The notes beneath the pieces were generated by a model, which did no database searches, was not told where the DNA came from, and worked only from the letters and a program-made list of their open reading frames with translations. A stretch of 64,000 bases of DNA from Rhynchospora pubera (lineage: Eukaryota; Streptophyta; Magnoliopsida; Poales; Cyperaceae), in contig CM051459.1 of the NCBI GenBank assembly GCA_028095005.1, forward strand, positions 277,283,229 to 277,347,228, written 5' to 3'. Made by a program: the position numbers and the translations under genes. Below are positions 10,217-20,829 of this stretch, one piece after another. Each line of letters starts with the position of its first letter. Within the stretch, counting starts at the first letter, position 1.

Positions 10217-13200
10217 ATGAGTTCAGCAGAAGATGAGGCTGGTCCTTCTGGTGCTTCACCACCTCCCACCGAAGCACCCCCCACCGAAGCAGCCTCCACC
10301 CAGCCTCGGCCAAAAAGACGTAGGCGTCGCGCAGCCCGTCCGAGCGCGCAAAATGTCATTCCACCTGTGCAACCGGCCAACGCAGAAAACCAACAGGTTT
10401 TGTTTGTTACGGATAACGACCATCTCGTTGGTTTGTCTTTTGAGGAGGTAATAGATTGTTTTATGTTAATTTATATTTTTTTTGATTTAATAATTTAGAT
10501 TTCTTAATAGACTTATAAATTGTATTAAATGTTTATTATAATTTGTAGTAAAAAATTAATCGAAAATGCTTATTATAAATTGTATTTATTGTAAATGCTT
10601 GCTTATAATATTTTTATGTTCAATGTAATAAATTGTATTTATTTGAAATGCTTGTAAATGCTTAAAAATTGTATTAAAAATTGCAGCGTGAAAAATATTT
10701 GGAGTTGAGATCGCACAAACGAACAATTAAGGTGGACGAACGGATTGAGGGAAGGCTGATCAAACTGGGGCTCAGTCACATTATGAAGGTGAAGCATGTC
10801 AACATCGACATGCCATTACTGAAGGCAATGGTCGAGTTTTGGCGTCCGGAGACGCATACTTTCCATTTTCCCGTTGGAGAGATGACCGTTACTCTACAGG
10901 TAATTTATTTAAACTTGATATTAATTTTTTTTAATATAATTTTCGTATTAATTTTCACAATTAATTCTAACATATAATTTTCGTATTAATTTTCACAATT
11001 AATTGTAACATTAATTTAAACTTTATAATTTTCGTAATATTAACATGAAAATTAATTCTAACGTATAATTTTCGTAATATTAACATTTTCACAATTAATT
11101 CTAACATATAATTTTCGTGTTAATTTTCACAATTAATTATAAAATTATTTTTCGTAATATTAACATGACACAAATTGCAATATTTACATGACATAAATTT
11201 AACGTATTTTGTAATTGTTACCAGGATGTTGCCTTCTTATATGGTTTGCGCTCGACGGGCATTCCAGTTAGATCGAATACGAGAGGGCCCTGTGAGGAAA
11301 AGATTCGTGCAAATCTTTATCCTCATGAAGATTTGGGAGAGTGGCACCGAGAAAGGAGTACCAGGGAGTAAGTGAAAAAAATAAGAATGCAATATTGATT
11401 TTGCATATTCAATATATGCATTGCTTACTTGTATTGATTATTTTAAATTTGTACAATGCAGGGGCAATGTTGTTGTGGGCAACAACATCAAGTTGAAATG
11501 GTTGCGGCAAAATTGCGGGATGGCGCCACAGGCAGATGCTCCTGGTGAGGAGTTAGACCGATACACGCGTGCAGTGGCCCTAGAGCTATTTGGGACGTTG
11601 ATGTTTCCCGATATTTCTCAGAATTCCGTCCCAGCATACTTTTTAGAGCTCGTATCGGTATAATTTTCTTAACTTAAATAATATTTTTATTTTTATAATT
11701 TCGTTAACAGTCTAATTTTTAAGCAAAGATACTTTCGTTAAAACATATTAATATATCAGTTAGTATCGAAGATAAAGAAATTACCAATGACAAAAAAGAA
11801 AAAAAAATGTTCAAATGTTGAAATTATTATTCAATGTTGCAATTTAATTTTGTTATTTCCAATGTTGAAATTATTTTTTTTCAATGCGTTGTTTAATTTA
11901 AATGCAGGGCAATTTGACTGAAGTTCCGGACTTCAATAGGGGAGGTGCCACGCTTGCTTGTCTATATCGTGCTCTGGATCGTGCCTCCATGCGTTTCAAG
12001 GTTGTGACGGGACCTTGGATGCTACTATTGTTTTGGGCATGGTCATACCTCCCTGTTTGTCGCCCAGAGGTTGCTCCTATCGGTGGATTAGGACAGCCTA
12101 ACCTAGATTCATGTGTGCCGTTTGGCAGGTAATAATTTATAATAATTTTCCAATAATTTTATGCAAATTACAACACATCAATCCTAACCTTCAAAATTTT
12201 CAGAAAATGGGGCGAAGCTCGGTCTTTCTCACGGAGCCAGCACCGCGGGGCAGTGGAGAACGCACGGGACTACCTAGCCGTGTTGAACGTTGAAGACGTC
12301 AACTGGTTTCCGTACGTACTCGACAGGGCTGTCATGCCACGGGTAGCACAGGAGGGTTCCATAGCGGAGCATGTTCGGTTGCCGCTGATTTTTTACCACA
12401 TTGTTGCCTACTACTACCCCGACCGCTGATTTTTCCGATTTATCATACGATCAACTTCAATTTAATTAGAGTAAAGAACTAACGTGTTTATTTTAACAGA
12501 GTTGGGACGTGACACAGAACCTGCTGGGCTTCCAGCACGGTACCTATCGAGATCGTCCAGATTTTGCTATCATTTTTGCGAGTGCACATGCTGAGTGGAC
12601 TGACGAGGCATTACAGGCACGCCAGCTGGAGACTCGATCCTGGAGTGCTACTGATACGCTGCGGTACTTCCGATGGTTTTGGTGATAGGGTGCCTCCGAG
12701 AGACCCACGCCACGAGAGGATGCCGAGGCACGTCTCCAGCGCACTCAGCAGCTGCCTCTTGCTCAGAGGCAGTACACAAACATGGGGTCCAGACTTCGCA
12801 ATACGGTACATTTTAATTTTTAAAATATGGAATGTATGATTGGTAAATGGAATTGTGCAATATGTCATTATTCTCGTAAATTGCAGGGCAACTCTGCGCT
12901 GAAGAATGCACTTCATGCATTGGGACTGGTTGTGAAGAAGGGGTGCAGAAGGGTGGGAAAGGCAATTCTCGCCAACTGTCGTTCGCAGTTGCATGATGCT
13001 TCCATCCCTCTGAGGTAATTTTAAATAATTTAATTTTTTGATTGCGTTTTTTGCATTTTAAATTCAATAATTTAAAAATTACAGGTTGGAGGATTTGTTG
13101 GAGCAGCGAGGACTTCCAACAAATATTGAGGACATACCAGATTCTGGGGACGAGTCTTCTTCTGCACGTCCGACTGTACCCACAGACCTTTAGGCGGAGG

Positions 13201-13883
13201 ATCTGATGCATGCGGTTAGTATTCGTTCATATGCAAGTTTCAATTTTAGATACTAATTTATTTATATTGACATTGTTTTTTTTTTAATATTATAGGATGG
13301 TCGACTGAATACCGGACGATTAGATGACATTTTAGGACCACGCACGTTCTTTCCTACTCAGTTTCCAGCCTCAGGTCCTACTCCATCCATGCATAGTGCA
13401 TCAGCATCGACCTCGCAGTTTGCTGGCATTTCTCAGGATCCCACTGGCATTTTCCAGCCTCAGGATCCTCCACCGTACTCCTTTGCACCATTTGGTATGC
13501 CTTCCTCTTTTCCTGCATTTACTGTTCCTCCATTTACTGTTCCGTCAGTGCCTACGCCTTCTTCTATTCCATCATTTGGCACTCTATTGGGTAGTATGGG
13601 AGGTACAGACTCGTTCAGCACTTTACTGCGGACGGCCGGAGATGAGGAGGGTGATTATGTCCCTATAGCGACTCCTCAGGATGCTGGGCAGCCTGTTGAG
13701 TTTGGGCCCATACAGCAGGAGGCTCAGCAGGACCAGCAGGAGGACCGCCAGGAGGAGGACGATGGGGAGTCGGACTCCACTGACTCGGGAGATGTTACTG
13801 CACCGGCCATGCGAGATAGGCGTGTGGTGAGGGTGGTTGACAGATTTTCACCTTCAGGACCTAGGAGGAGGCGGCGGCGTTAG
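10217..13883 (+). pseudogene. Plant mobile domain (PMD, MAIN-like) protein gene of the MULE, decayed
   Basis: Ten in-phase exons can be assembled: 10217-10447, 10687-10899, 11225-11367, 11462-11657, 11908-12128, 12204-12426, 12500-12805, 12887-13014, 13085-13214 and 13296-13883 (about 792 codons). The N-terminus is Pro/Thr-rich with an arginine run (RPKRRRRR). Exons 2-7 encode the plant mobile domain, with landmarks such as FPVGEMTVTLQDVAFLYGL, a conserved GPWMLLLFWAWSYLP and YHIVAYYYPDR. The C-terminal exon is Pro-rich, then acidic, ending in six arginines. PMD proteins occur in transposons and in the host silencing proteins MAIN and MAIL1. It is broken by TGA-TAG at 12683-12688 and TAG at 13191, and the exon 6 donor after 12426 is not GT. 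The exons are supported by consistent phase; the domain call comes from recognition, not a search. Confidence 0.75.
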
Positions 13884-14315
13884 TTATGATGATGGACTGA
13901 TGATGACAGTTCTTTTTTTGTTTATGGACTGATGATGGACGGATCGTTTATTTTTCGTTTATGGACTTGTGATTGACTTGTGTATTACTGATGTTGATTG
14001 ACTATTTTCCGTTTATGACTTATGATTGACTTGTGTATTTATTGAATTGTTTATTATGACTTGTGATGATTGACTTGTGTATTATTATGACTTGGAATTT
14101 CGGAGTGCAAAGCACTACTTGAAACATAAACGTTTATGTATTGAAACGCCAATAAATGAAATACTCCAAACCACAACTTATAGTGCAAAGTACTACAAAA
14201 AATAAAGGAAAATAAAAAACAACCATAAAAATAAAACATTGCATTAACAATTCCAACTAAATTACATTAACAACCATAATAATAAAACACATAAATATTA
14301 CAATGATATAAATAT

Positions 14316-15266
14316 TTAGAGATTTTGACTATCTACATGTTGTAGAATTTCATCCCACCATGGTTGCTCATCTTCATCATTCGGTTGTTGTTGATTACTC
14401 GCACCAGTGTTGTCAGCGAACTGAGCGACTTCGTTCCAAAAAGCAGCATCATCTTCTTGTTGATTACTCGGAACACTGTTGTCAACGAATTGAGCGGCTT
14501 CGTTCCAAAAAGCCGCTTCGGTTTCTTCTTTTTCTATCTCTGCCATTCGGCTTGCCGCAATTTGTCGAAGTTCATCCCTCTTATTCATTTCTCTCAATTT
14601 TTGCTCTGATTTCTTGAGCCTTTTTTTCCTTGCCTCTTCTTCCCTAATTTTTTGTTTACGATCCATTTCTTCATTTCTTTCTTTAATAATCCTCTGCGTC
14701 TCTATGTCCCGAGCTCTTTGTTCATTCTCGTCGTGACGTTTGTGCTCATGGTAGTGGTCACGCAATATGTTTTCTTTGTAATTGAAAACTTGAGCGCACC
14801 TTGTACAGGTCACTGTGTGGTCTCCATTAAAGTTGTATATTTTCTCGTAAACGGTCCAGTGAGTTGGTTCACACGAGAGGTAGGGTTTCGGTTGTTGTTG
14901 GGGGATGGGTTGAGGTTCTGTGTAATATTTTTTGTACCAGTCATATCGCCTTTCTCGGTTCAGATTCTTTTCGTGTTCCCGCCATCGCCGCTCTTGGTAC
15001 TCCTTCTGTTCCCTTTCCGGCCCACCATTAATGTGCCATTGGTAGTGTATTTTTAACTCGAGCACGTCTCCCTCTTCAGTCGTGTCTTCATGAATGTTGT
15101 ATTTCAAAGTGCGATAACAAGAGCGGCAAATTGCCTCGTATTCTCCGTTTTCTGGTTGATTTCTATTGGCAGGGTAATGGTAGAAAGTTGGCCAATACTC
15201 AATGCGGGTTGCTCTTCGATAGTTTGGAACATCATTATTTGAGTTAGAGCTATTTCCTTTGTCCAT
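14316..15266 (-). CDS. Twin BED-like zinc-finger coiled-coil protein of the MULE (316 aa, uncharacterised)
   Basis: A single intact frame starts at the ATG at 15264-15266, with a TATA-like box about 70 bp upstream. Two similar modules each begin with an aromatic segment (near residues 24-30 and 137-144) followed by a CX2C...HX3H set: C47, C50, H74, H78 and C154, C157, H171, H175. This resembles BED zinc fingers, which bind DNA in transposases and boundary proteins. Residues about 180-248 are Glu/Lys/Arg-rich and probably a coiled coil. The tail repeats an acidic/aromatic motif three times (AAFWNEAAQFVDN at 251, AAFWNEVAQFADN at 274, QPWWDEILQHVDS at 301). It converges on the PMD gene. I do not recognise the family; DNA binding, perhaps to the TIR palindromes, is inference. 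Confidence 0.8.
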   Translation of the reverse strand: MDKGNSSNSNNDVPNYRRATRIEYWPTFYHYPANRNQPENGEYEAICRSCYRTLKYNIHEDTTEEGDVLELKIHYQWHINGGPEREQKEYQERRWREHEKNLNRERRYDWYKKYYTEPQPIPQQQPKPYLSCEPTHWTVYEKIYNFNGDHTVTCTRCAQVFNYKENILRDHYHEHKRHDENEQRARDIETQRIIKERNEEMDRKQKIREEEARKKRLKKSEQKLREMNKRDELRQIAASRMAEIEKEETEAAFWNEAAQFVDNSVPSNQQEDDAAFWNEVAQFADNTGASNQQQPNDEDEQPWWDEILQHVDSQNL

Positions 15267-15332
15267 TGTACTGAAGGTTTTAACAAGAAGGAGGTAGTAG
15301 GTGTTTGTGCATTCTAATTCAACAATGGTTGC

Positions 15333-15341
15333 TTTTATAAA
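15333..15341 (-). promoter_or_regulatory. TATA-like box of the zinc-finger gene
   Basis: On the minus strand the sequence TTATTTATAAAAGC lies 67-75 bp upstream of the start codon at 15266. That leaves room for a transcription start and a short leader. It lies just inside the right TIR. Confidence 0.5.
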
Positions 15342-15439
15342 TAATTTCAGTAGTTCAAAGATGACATTGTAAAATCAAATCTTGTCATGTCTTTTGCAGT
15401 CTTTATCAGAGCATGCTTGTACTTTTTTTTAAAAAATTA

Positions 15440-15729
15440 AATAATACACCTTCGAACGCGTTTATAAAGTGCGCTCAACCCTCCGAACGCGTTTTATAAA
15501 CGCGTACGAAGCTCTGACAAACGAGAGGAAAGTGGACAGCATCTCTCCTTCGTACGCGTTTATAAAACGCGTTCGGAGGGTTCGAGCGCGTTTTATAAAC
15601 GCGTACGGAGGGGAATTCGAATAATCGCTTCTGAAACGCGTTCGAACTTTCTTCTTATTAAAAAAAAAATAAAATAATTCTGTATATTAAAATTTTTTGT
15701 GTCCAAATTTTTATATTAATTAATTTCTG
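15440..15729. repeat. Right TIR of the 6.8-kb MULE, with palindrome array
   Basis: This is the inverted counterpart of 8954-9260: palindromic ACGCGTTTATAAAACGCG units at about 15455-15645, then the GAACTTTCTTCTTATT and poly-A tract and the AT-rich tip. Differences from the left TIR are scattered substitutions and a different spacer between palindrome pairs. Confidence 0.85.
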
Positions 15730-15738
15730 TGTTTTGGT

Positions 15739-15860
15739 TTTACGTCTAATAAAGAAATAAATTGAACATCATAATTATATGTATCACTGATAGATTGAAC
15801 AACATATTTTTATTGTCTAATATTATTTTTTTCTTTATTTGCTCAGGCATCTTTTGATAG
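15739..15860 (+). repeat. Dispersed ~240-bp repeat, copy 1, right part
   Basis: It continues the copy interrupted at 8953, with the shared segments GATTGAACAACATATTTTTA and TTTATTTGCTCA. Removing the MULE and one copy of the 9-bp duplication gives a continuous repeat collinear with the copies at 25485 and 35708. Confidence 0.6.
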
Positions 15861-17593
15861 TTAAAAAAACGATGGAAAGTATATGAGTTTTTTTTTTTTT
15901 TTGAAAAATCGTCAAAATTAGTTTACTTTACCAAAGTTCACACAATTCTATCATTATGTTTGGTTGTAAATATTTGAATTTCTATCTCTCTAGAAGTTGG
16001 ATGTACATATTTGAATTTCTAAACTCTCTACAAGTTGTTTTCATGTAATGATTATTTAAAGACTTTGAAAGGGATAGATCTTTTTCATCTTCTTGTTTTT
16101 TTAATATTTGTTTAATTACTTATTTTTGTGAGACGGAAGGAAGGGTGGGGCTGGTTGTAAATGGAGCATTTTGGGGACAAAGGAGGAAGGCCAAGACATT
16201 TTAGGGGCCCTTCAACTGCCCGACCTTCCCACAAGGCCACAATCCCACCCTTTGTGGGTCCCACCACATTTGAATTGGTGCTGTTTTCATGGCAGGCAAA
16301 AAAGTTTCATATTGTTTATTTGCTTGGCCTCAATTTTTTTAGCTTGTTTTTGATTTGTCGAAAACTTATTGGATGAGCATGGCTTCTTCATTAACAAAAC
16401 GACGATTTTTGTGATACCCAAAAATGGACAATTAACTATTGTTTTGGTCTTTGATATGGTTTTGCTTATGACATTTTTTAGGAAACCTAGCTAGTATGGC
16501 TACTGTAATTTAAAGAAATTTTGCACTAGTCGATCCTTGAATTATTTCATGGGTGCTGGCTAGAATCTAGTAATATAGATCTTCATGAAAGCATGTATCA
16601 AAAGGTGAACTTGCTTTTTAGATGTCATTCTCTGGTAAACTAATTCAGTTAAAAATCTAATCCTATTTTTTCACCTATAGTTTGTGAAGAGAAAAAAAAT
16701 GAAGTTTTTTTTCAACCGCTATGATGTTATCTGTTTTTTCCTTTATGAAATGAAATAAAGAATTTTTTCCCTATAAGTAGGTCTTATTTAGAGATGCATG
16801 TCCTTATGTTTTTTATACTAATTTATAATTTAAGGTATCGTGGAATTTGAAGTTTTGAACCCATTCTCTATTGAAAAATAACGGAGTCATTAACCATTTG
16901 TATTAGATTTTTAGTTCATAAAATAAAAATATTATGTAATATATTTTTACTTTTTTGAGATGTATTAAATTTTTTTAGAGATGCAATCTGATGTAAGAAA
17001 TATGTCAATTTTTTGTTTTATTTTGTATATATCCCGCAAACTGTAATTCATTTTCTAATGAAAAAAAAACATCTGTTTAGTAAATTAATTACATAGCATC
17101 CTAATTTTTAACGCAACTAGAATTAGAAATTAGAAGTATTTAATTAGTCCATAATTAGAATCTACTCCAAAACAATGAATTCCCGTTCCACCAAATTCCA
17201 CACTTCGATGAATAGCACACGAACCGTTGGATTAACAAGGAAATAGTTTATCTGAAATCAAAAAACAATGTTGACACTGCGGAGTTAGGTACGGAGGGAA
17301 CGTGGAAACCTTTGATTTGTGTTTCATCAATAGGTGAACAAATAATGCATTAACGTAATAAGAATCTGAAGATTGACGAAGGCGTCAGAGAGTGTCAGGC
17401 ATCACAATGATTAAATCCTTGCACTTGATTCTGCACAGGAACAAATAAGTGCACTTGCACTCGCAGAGCGACTACTTTTACGGAACTCTGCTCGCCAGTT
17501 TGTCCCCTTTTTCTTTTCTTCTTACCGACGCCATTATTTGATCCTTCTTATTTCTTTCTCCATATCTAGAATTTCTGTCCGTACACAGTACAG
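15861..17593. other. Intergenic DNA, nothing recognised
   Basis: AT-rich. A slightly GC-richer patch near 16135-16270 (GGGGCCCTTCAACTGCC) has no convincing frame. No terminal-repeat structure was found. Confidence 0.5.
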
Positions 17594-17601
17594 CCTATAT
17601 C

Positions 17602-18428
17602 TAGGGTTTATCAAACGGTCCGGTCCGGTCCAAACCCCCACGGTCCACGGGTTATCACGGGCCACGGGTTCACGGGTTCACGGGTCCAAACGGGACGGAT
17701 TAGCACGGGCCACCTTTCAAACGTCGACCCAAACCCTTGGTAGACCCGGACCTATGTGAACCGGACGGGTAAAAGCGGGTCGGGCCGGGTCCGGTCCGGT
17801 CCGGTCCAAGTGGGTTTTTTCCAGATTTTTTTTTCTTTTTCCATTGTTTCAATATCAAAAATTTGTAAAATAAATTAATATAAATTCGCTAAAATATATT
17901 ATATTTATAGTTCAAATAATTAAGTATAATTTTGTAGTCCATTTTAATTTTTTTTAATTTAATTTGTAATTTTTAATATTATTTTCATTGTCGATGGTTT
18001 TCAAAATTGCATGACAAAAGATTATAAAATATAAATTATAAAAATTAGTTAAAATATATTAAGTCTAATAAAATTAATAATAAAATAATTTGTAGTTTAT
18101 TTAAAATTTATTTTATTCTAAAAACTTGATTTGTAATTTTTTTAATAATTGAACAAATTCAAACGGGTTTGGTTTGGTTTGGTTTTTTTTTTAAAATGTC
18201 ACGGTTCTCACGGGTTTGTACGGGTTTATGGTCCGGTCCGGGCCGGTCCACGGGTTAAGACGGGACGGGTTTAGGTCGGGTTTATGCTAAATTGGCGACC
18301 CAAACCCGTGATAAACCCGACCCGGACCACCCCCTCGGTCCATCACGGTTCTTCTACGGTCCGGGTCGGGTCGGGAAAAAGTCCGGTTCGGGTAAGGGTC
18401 GGGTTGGACCGGGCGGTCCAGTGGTATA
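17602..18428. mobile_element. Non-autonomous hAT-type element with GGTCC/CGGG arrays (827 bp)
   Basis: CCTATATC is duplicated exactly at 17594-17601 and 18429-18436, an 8-bp duplication typical of hAT elements. The left end is TAGGGTTTATCAAACGG; the right end, read inward, is TATACCACTGGACCG, so only the first bases and the C/G motif match. Both subterminal regions (17602-17815 and 18190-18428) are packed with GGTCCGGTCC, CACGGGTT and GACGGG motifs around an AT-rich core. No coding capacity is evident. The class call rests mainly on the duplication and the motif arrays. Confidence 0.72.
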
Positions 18429-18650
18429 CCTATATCTCACCAAACGGATTTGAAGGGAACTCACTAATTCCCACAGTATTTTCATGTCTTCTTCACTAGT
18501 AAAATTTGGCGAGATATGTTTTGTGAGATTTTTTTTCTTGTCCGGACTCAATACATTGATAGGAAACTGTTTTGCAATATATATTACTCATATCCACACT
18601 TCTATACTTGTTATAAAAGCACTATAAAAAGATCATAACAATTTTACAAG

Positions 18651-19075
18651 GAGGAGGATTCTAGTGCCACCACTTTATGGTACCACCAAATATCACAACT
18701 CTTCTTTTTATTAATAATTTACAATTTTAAACTTCAAGTGATGAATTCAAACCGTTGATCTTGTTCAATTTAATGAGAAATGTGTTTCCATATAAATTTT
18801 ATAAAATTTAAAATTCATTTGATACTCAATCAAGATGTCAAAATATGAACGCATTAGAATTAATCTGCTATAGTTAACAAGAGTCATTCATTTTTTCGCG
18901 TTTCGATCGAGTATAACATGAACTCCAAATTTTACAAAATTTATATCAAAACGCATCGCTTGTTAAATTGAACAAGATCAACAGTTTGGATTTGTTATTT
19001 AAAATTTAAAATTATAAAATATTAATAGAAAAGAGAGTTGTGGCACCGTAAAATTATGGCACTAGAACTCTCCTC
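18651..19075. mobile_element. Mutator-type foldback MITE, copy 1 (425 bp)
   Basis: The whole element is one long imperfect palindrome. The ends are GAGGAGGATTCTAGTGCCA and, inward from the right, GAGGAGAGTTCTAGTGCCA. TTTTACAAG is duplicated exactly at 18642-18650 and 19076-19084 (9 bp). It is related to the element at 43152-43573, sharing segments such as the GATACTC(A/G)ATCAAGA region. Non-coding. Confidence 0.8.
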
Positions 19076-19084
19076 TTTTACAAG

Positions 19085-20409
19085 AAGGGGTCTAAACAAT
19101 TGTTATATCAATTATGAACTACTGATTTGATGTGTGGTCTAGATGTTGATTTAAAATAAATAAAATGTCAGACTCTTTAACAGAAAAAGTCAGATGGTGT
19201 TAACAATTTTTTTTTTTTGAAATATATCCACCTATATTCTATATCTGGAAGATTCAACTAAATAATTTTATATTTTCTAATATAATTATGTTTCTTTATT
19301 CTACTTGACAGCCACTGTCAAGCTTTTCTAAAAAAATTATGTTTCTTTATTTGTCGGCATTTTTTGCTAGTTCATTGAAAAGGAATCTAAGTAATGTTTG
19401 AAATGGTGAGAAATAATCTCTAATTTGGAAGTAACCGTTTTAAATTATACTTATTTATCATAAAACGACAATCAGAATTAGTGATGTTTTATTAACCCGT
19501 TCAAAGATTTAAATAGCATATATTGTTCTGGCTATATATGCTCTTCATCAAGATACACCTTATATATATGTTTTTCACCCTCTTTTAAAAGATGGGTTGA
19601 ATTTGAATCTAAGTAAGATAAAAAGGACTCTTATAAGACTAGTGGTATGTATTTTGATGATCTCCGTTTGAGATATTAATGGGTTGAATTTGAAAAAATA
19701 TATACACGGAGCGTACGTACAGTTAGCATTGAAAATTGATTCTAGAATCTGAGATTGATAAGAATTGTTTGACATATAATTGTTGTGTTCTTACTTTTTA
19801 CAGTAACTTAATTAGTCAACATTAGATTAAGGTGCATGCTAATATAGATTTTGCAAATTCGATGATAGATCAACAGCTTATTTGATATGAATTTGTAAGT
19901 GTTCAGTTTAGTAAGTTTTGTGCTGGACGGAGCCGATAATTTGTACAGCTAACCTTCTGTCCAAAATAGCATCCAGGGATCAGTTCGTGGTATTGATGTA
20001 CATACATTTAGTGAAATTTTTTTTTTCTAATTCTAGTCACAAAATTTTGTTGTGATTGCATATTATGATTTTTCTGAATATCGGAATCGATACCCCTTGA
20101 TTATATCATTTCATCATTCTCAGAATTCTCATTAATTATCCAGCGCCCTCATTAATAGATGTTTAGGGAATGATGGAAATGATGGAATCTAGGAAATGAG
20201 AGAATGAGTGCCAGGGAATGAGGACAGAGCGAATCAAAGAGGAGGGAAGGGGGAGGGAGTGATTACATTATTCCAAATAAAATTTACAAAACAATAGAAC
20301 AATTATATATATTAACTAGAACAATTATCTATATTAACAAGAATAGTCATTGTATTAATTAGAACATATATATATATTAACTAAAGCAATTGTTGTATTA
20401 ACTAGGACA
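19085..20409. other. Intergenic DNA with no gene recognised
   Basis: AT-rich to about 20130. From about 20160 it becomes purine-rich (GGGAATGATGG, GAGGAGGGAAGGGGGAGGG) and then has short repeats of TAGAACAATTAT-type units to 20410. The same kinds of sequence recur at 20870-21215, so this is probably part of an older non-autonomous element. Confidence 0.45.
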
Positions 20410-20418
20410 AATTATATA

Positions 20419-20825
20419 GAGTTTAGCTATGGTGAGATGCATAAAAAAAAATCTTCTGTGAGATGCGATCAAAACTCATGAATTTGGTTCAAAATGATCG
20501 ATCCAAACCGTTCAATATGATCTTTCTATTGAAATCTTATTATAGACCAAATTTTACATTTTTTTAAAATTTTTAAGTATTTTTTTCGGATTTTTAAAAA
20601 TGACAGTTTTTGAACGGTTCAGAACTAATTAGATTAACAATTTTCTAAAATTTCAAAAAAAAATACTTAAAAAAGTCGAAAAAAATATAAAATTTAGTCT
20701 GCATGGAGATTTCAATAGAGAGATCATATTAGACGATTTGGATTAGTCATTTTGAACCAGATTCATGTGTTGTGATCGCATCTCACGGAAAGTTTTTTGT
20801 GATGCATCTCACCATAGCTAAACTC
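20419..20825. mobile_element. Foldback MITE with 9-bp duplication (407 bp)
   Basis: A near-complete palindrome: GAGTTTAGCTATGGTGAGATG at the left mirrors CATCTCACCATAGCTAAACTC at the right. AATTATATA is duplicated at 20410-20418 and 20826-20834, which again fits the Mutator group, though the AT-rich duplication merges into a TA microsatellite and is less decisive. A second copy at 21464-21817 was created by the tandem duplication and lacks the left tip. Confidence 0.7.

Positions 20826-20829
<4 letters not shown>

Larger units (their letters stand above)
8954..15729. mobile_element. Two-gene Mutator-like element with plant-mobile-domain gene (6776 bp)
   Basis: The ends read CCGAAATTAATTAATATAAA and, inward from the right, CAGAAATTAATTAATATAAA. 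They are followed by roughly 300 bp of terminal inverted repeat on each side. The 9-bp sequence TGTTTTGGT is duplicated exactly at 8945-8953 and 15730-15738, the target size typical of the Mutator superfamily. Each TIR holds four or five copies of a GC-rich palindrome. Inside are two convergent genes, the plant-mobile-domain gene (10217-13883, plus) and a BED-like zinc-finger gene (14316-15266, minus). No MURA-type or other DDE transposase frame was seen, so the element is probably mobilised in trans. Confidence 0.85.

Noticed and set aside
12683..12720. A mini-intron removing TGA-TAG using the GT at 12682
   Set aside because: The nearest acceptor would give an intron far shorter than plant introns tolerate.
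12544..13211. Minus-strand frames of 66-132 codons
   Set aside because: Antisense to exons 7-9 of the PMD gene, whose phases and splice sites are consistent on the plus strand.
14360..15056. Plus-strand frames of 81-134 codons
   Set aside because: They are antisense shadows of the intact minus-strand zinc-finger gene.
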